Assembly (NCBI GenBank): GCA_902564245.1
Contig: CACFAF010000010.1
Location: 1-34,382 of the forward strand
Source of the DNA: an uncultured Pelagibacteraceae bacterium
Lineage (GTDB): Bacteria; Pseudomonadota; Alphaproteobacteria; Pelagibacterales; Pelagibacteraceae
Direction: 5' to 3'
DNA: 34,382 nucleotides
Shown here in pieces: positions 32,233 through 34,382 of the stretch. The notes below the pieces were generated by a model that did not search any database, was not told where the DNA came from, and was given only the letters and a program-made list of their open reading frames with translations. How positions within the stretch are numbered: the stretch's first letter is position 1; each line of letters begins with the position of its first letter. Made by a program: the position numbers and the translations under genes.

Positions 32233-32814
32233 TTAGGTTAACCTGTTTATTTTCTCTTCAGCTTTTTTAATTGAACCTTCATAATCTAAAGCCATTTGAT
32301 CTGCGGCGATAATATCTATTTTTTTAATTCCAAAGAAATTAAGAACATGAATTAACCAAGGTGTAAGAAAATCTTCTTTGCTATGGACTTTAGTGCCTCC
32401 TGAAGTGATAACAAGATAAACATGTTTATCTTTTAAAAGTCCCACCCTATTACCGTCTTTAGTATATTCAAAAGTTTCTTTAACTCTAGCGGCTAAATCA
32501 GACCACGCCTTTAATGTTGCAGGTGGTCCAAAATTATATATTGGTGCTGAAATTATTATTACATCACTTTCTTTTAATTCAACGACAAGTTTATCAGATA
32601 ATTCAAACATCTTTTTATGTTCTGAAGTTTGTTCTTTCTCAGGTATTTTCATTCCTGACTCTGTCAGACCTGAAACAAAAAGCATTTCATCATCTAGGTC
32701 TCTGTAGATAATTTCATCTCCTATTTTTTTAATACGGTTTAATAATTTTTTTGCGAGCTCTCTTGAGGTAGAACCCTCTTTTCTTGCGCTTGAGTCTATT
32801 TGATAAATTTTCAT
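32233..32814 (-). CDS. FMN-dependent NADH oxidoreductase (AzoR-like flavodoxin fold)
   Basis: 193 residues. IDSSARKEGSTSRELAKKLL at 6-25 is the FMN phosphate loop, APIYNFGPPATLKAWSDLAA near 90-109 is the AzoR FMN-ring segment, and FEYTKDGNRVGLLKDKHVYL follows as in the family. These dimeric enzymes reduce quinones or azo compounds with NADH. It is next to CcdA on the same strand but with an 18 bp gap. It ends 2 bp from the convergent EamA gene; AGGTTAACCT at 32235-32244 is part of its last codons. Confidence 0.9.
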   Translation of the reverse strand: MKIYQIDSSARKEGSTSRELAKKLLNRIKKIGDEIIYRDLDDEMLFVSGLTESGMKIPEKEQTSEHKKMFELSDKLVVELKESDVIIISAPIYNFGPPATLKAWSDLAARVKETFEYTKDGNRVGLLKDKHVYLVITSGGTKVHSKEDFLTPWLIHVLNFFGIKKIDIIAADQMALDYEGSIKKAEEKINRLT

Positions 32815-32831
32815 ATATATATCAATTATTA

Positions 32832-33539
32832 TTAACCAAAATTTTGTAAAAACGGAAATAAATTTAAAATATAAAACCCTAAAACTTGTAGTTGGTTTGT
32901 TAAAATTAAGACTCCTGTAATTAATAATATTGAACCTCCTGTTTTTGAAACTAAAACTATATTTTTTTTAAAGTTTTTAGAAAAAATTAAAAACTTTTGC
33001 ATTAGAAATCCTGATAAAATAAATGGAATTGATAAACCTAGAGAATAAAATATTAAAAGTAATATTGCTCTTGAAATAGTTTCTTCAGTAGAAGCGAGAG
33101 CAAGAATTGATCCTAATATTGGTCCTATACAAGGTGTCCAACCAAAACCAAAAGCCATACCTACAACAAATGAAAACCATCTGTTGTTTGATTTTTTTGT
33201 GTAAAATTTTTTTTCTACATTTAAAAAATTAATTTTTAATATTTCTAACAAATGCAAAGAAAAAATAATGATAATTATACCAGCTAAAATTCTTAATTGA
33301 TCTGAATTTTGTAATAAAAATTTTCCAAGTACTGATGCTGTTGCACCAAAAACAATAAATACAAATGAAAAACCTAAAGAAAATAATATTAATGGTAAAA
33401 AATTTATTTTTTTATTTTCTATTAATTCATTCAATGATTGTCCAGAAACAAATGAAATATACCCAGGTATTAAAGGTAAAACACATGGAGATAAAAAACT
33501 AACAAGTCCAGCGGCAAAAGAAATCAAATATTCAATCAT
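32832..33539 (-). CDS. ccdA: CcdA/DsbD-type thiol-disulfide membrane transporter
   Basis: 235 residues, six TM helices. The redox cysteines are in LVSFLSPCVLPLIPGYISF near 12-30 (helix 1) and FGWTPCIGPILGSIL near 129-143 (helix 4), each followed by proline, the standard CcdA form. It moves reducing power from cytoplasmic thioredoxin to the periplasm for cytochrome c maturation and other thiol proteins. Its ATG overlaps the SMP-30 stop by 4 bp (ATGA). Short size and lack of periplasmic domains exclude full DsbD. Confidence 0.93.
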   Translation of the reverse strand: MIEYLISFAAGLVSFLSPCVLPLIPGYISFVSGQSLNELIENKKINFLPLILFSLGFSFVFIVFGATASVLGKFLLQNSDQLRILAGIIIIIFSLHLLEILKINFLNVEKKFYTKKSNNRWFSFVVGMAFGFGWTPCIGPILGSILALASTEETISRAILLLIFYSLGLSIPFILSGFLMQKFLIFSKNFKKNIVLVSKTGGSILLITGVLILTNQLQVLGFYILNLFPFLQNFG

Positions 33540-34382
33540 CTTAAAATATTAAATGGTTTAGAAATTAGACCTTTTATATTTGTTTTAATATTAAGTAAAG
33601 AACCAGAATATTTAAATTTTTTAATTTCATTTTTTTTCATTCCTTTTAAAGCTGTTGTTATAAAAATTTCATTCTTATTTATTCCTCCAAAAGTACAATT
33701 AGTAATATTTTTTGCTGGTAAATTGATCTTATGAATTCTTTTTCCTTTTAAGTTAAAAACTGAAATACATGCGCCGCCATAATGGCATATCCAGATATTT
33801 TTTTTACTATCTATTGTCATTCCGTCAGGTGAACCTTCTTTTTTAGAGAATTTTAAAAACTTATTTTTTTTTATAATCTTAAATTTTTTATTAATTTTGA
33901 TTTTATAAACTATCCTTAAAACACTATCTGTATGTAAAAATGTATCATTATTAATAAATGTAGGCCCATTAGTAATATAATATTTTGTATCTACCTCATG
34001 AAGGTCTAATTTTTTATCCAAACAATATAAAGATCCATTCTTGATCCTTCGTTCAGAATTATCCATAGTACCAAACCAAACTCTTCCTTTAGGATCTGTT
34101 TTACCATCGTTTATTCTATTAAAAGGTTTATCGCCTTCAATTTTAATTTTTTTTAAAATTTTTTTATTCTTCAAATTAATAATTCTTATTTCTGATTTTA
34201 AACCAAGTAAAAATATATTATTTCTAATATGTACAATGAAACCAATCTCTTTATCTAATTTAAAAATTTTTTTTTTCTTTGATTTTATGTTTAATGACAA
34301 AATCTTTTTTTTTTTAATATCAACAAAGTAAATTGAATTGTGTGAAGGTACCCACAACGTTCCTTCCCCTAATATCGTGTTG
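33536..34382 (-). CDS. SMP-30/gluconolactonase-like protein, partial
   Basis: The frame runs off the right edge: upstream of a TTG at 34357 it reads NTILGEGTLW, the family N-terminus with the metal-binding glutamate, so the true start is outside. Visible motifs are RINDGKTDPKGRVWFGTMD near 83-101 of the visible open part, YITNGPTF with the metal asparagine, and SPDGMTID with the metal aspartate. These six-bladed propeller enzymes hydrolyse sugar lactones using a divalent metal. It overlaps ccdA by 4 bp. Its sequence is unusually lysine/asparagine-rich. The lactone substrate is unknown. Confidence 0.88.
   Translation of the reverse strand, partial: NTILGEGTLWVPSHNSIYFVDIKKKKILSLNIKSKKKKIFKLDKEIGFIVHIRNNIFLLGLKSEIRIINLKNKKILKKIKIEGDKPFNRINDGKTDPKGRVWFGTMDNSERRIKNGSLYCLDKKLDLHEVDTKYYITNGPTFINNDTFLHTDSVLRIVYKIKINKKFKIIKKNKFLKFSKKEGSPDGMTIDSKKNIWICHYGGACISVFNLKGKRIHKINLPAKNITNCTFGGINKNEIFITTALKGMKKNEIKKFKYSGSLLNIKTNIKGLISKPFNILR

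Noticed and set aside
32235-32244. AGGTTAACCT perfect palindrome
   Set aside because: It lies in the last codons of the FMN oxidoreductase, has no loop for a hairpin and no link to a promoter; likely chance.
34331-34357. TTG at 34357 as start of the SMP-30 gene
   Set aside because: The frame continues upstream with the conserved family N-terminus up to the window edge, so the gene is cut, not started, there.
1-34382. CRISPR arrays, tRNA or rRNA genes, insertion sequences, phage genes, riboswitches
   Set aside because: Read on both strands; no repeat-spacer pattern, cloverleaf, transposase motif or known aptamer core was seen. A covariance-model scan would be needed to be certain for small RNAs.

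Overview
The window is a gene-dense, very AT-rich stretch of bacterial chromosome. Its short spacers, many 1-20 bp gene overlaps and repertoire (TauABC with taurine aminotransferase and alanine dehydrogenase, a DMGDH-like flavoprotein, an HpsN-like dehydrogenase, pseudoazurin, many small transporters) fit a streamlined marine alphaproteobacterium of the SAR11/Pelagibacterales type. This assignment is inference from gene content and composition; there is no rRNA here to confirm it. I see no tRNA, rRNA, CRISPR array, insertion sequence or phage gene, and no gap without a gene exceeds 300 bases. The longest gap is about 190 bp, between the taurine aminotransferase and tauA.

Layout. 1-2347 (minus) holds surface-glycan genes: a GT-A glycosyltransferase cut by the left edge, a Gfo/Idh/MocA oxidoreductase and a GT17-like glycosyltransferase. 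2455-3766 holds a small tail-anchored protein and a divergent regulator with two winged-helix units. 3777-9176 (minus) is an apparent operon: aminotransferase, alanine dehydrogenase, SET-domain protein, then a DMGDH-like FAD/GcvT protein split by a frameshift in an A8 tract. 9364-15158 (plus) is tauABC, a PQQ-type sugar dehydrogenase-like protein and an Ldh2-family dehydrogenase. A BASS transporter lies on the minus strand at 15170-16018. 16110-18332 (plus) encodes a phosphate acyltransferase and an HpsN-type sulfopropanediol dehydrogenase. Together 7.8-18.3 kb reads as an organosulfonate island: taurine import, transamination and pyruvate regeneration, plus enzymes that could act on C3 sulfonates and acetyl phosphate. 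xsc, suyAB and comDE are not in the window.

18379-21985 holds pseudoazurin, a LysE-type exporter, a cupin plus Asp/Glu racemase pair, a methyltransferase and a peroxiredoxin. 22080-24588 (plus) is a sulfur/thiol block: persulfide-dioxygenase-like hydrolase, a 44-residue cysteine-rich metallothionein-like protein, cysE and cysK. 24656-28264 (plus) is a compact array of ten small genes: a secreted protein, two small globular proteins, a 4-TM protein, a cupin, an NTF2-like protein, an HCCA-isomerase/DsbA-like protein, a DUF2798-like protein and two SMR-like proteins that both lack the usual essential glutamate. 28265-30202 (minus) is AhpD-like, GATase and HisN/IMPase-like. 30271-32231 (plus) is a gamma-butyrobetaine-hydroxylase-like dioxygenase and an EamA transporter. 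32233-34382 (minus) is an FMN oxidoreductase, CcdA, and an SMP-30 protein cut by the right edge.

The items most worth following are the metallothionein-like gene, the homopolymer frameshift in the DMGDH-like gene, the small-gene array with its SMR pair, the sulfonate island, and the long non-membrane insert in TauC.
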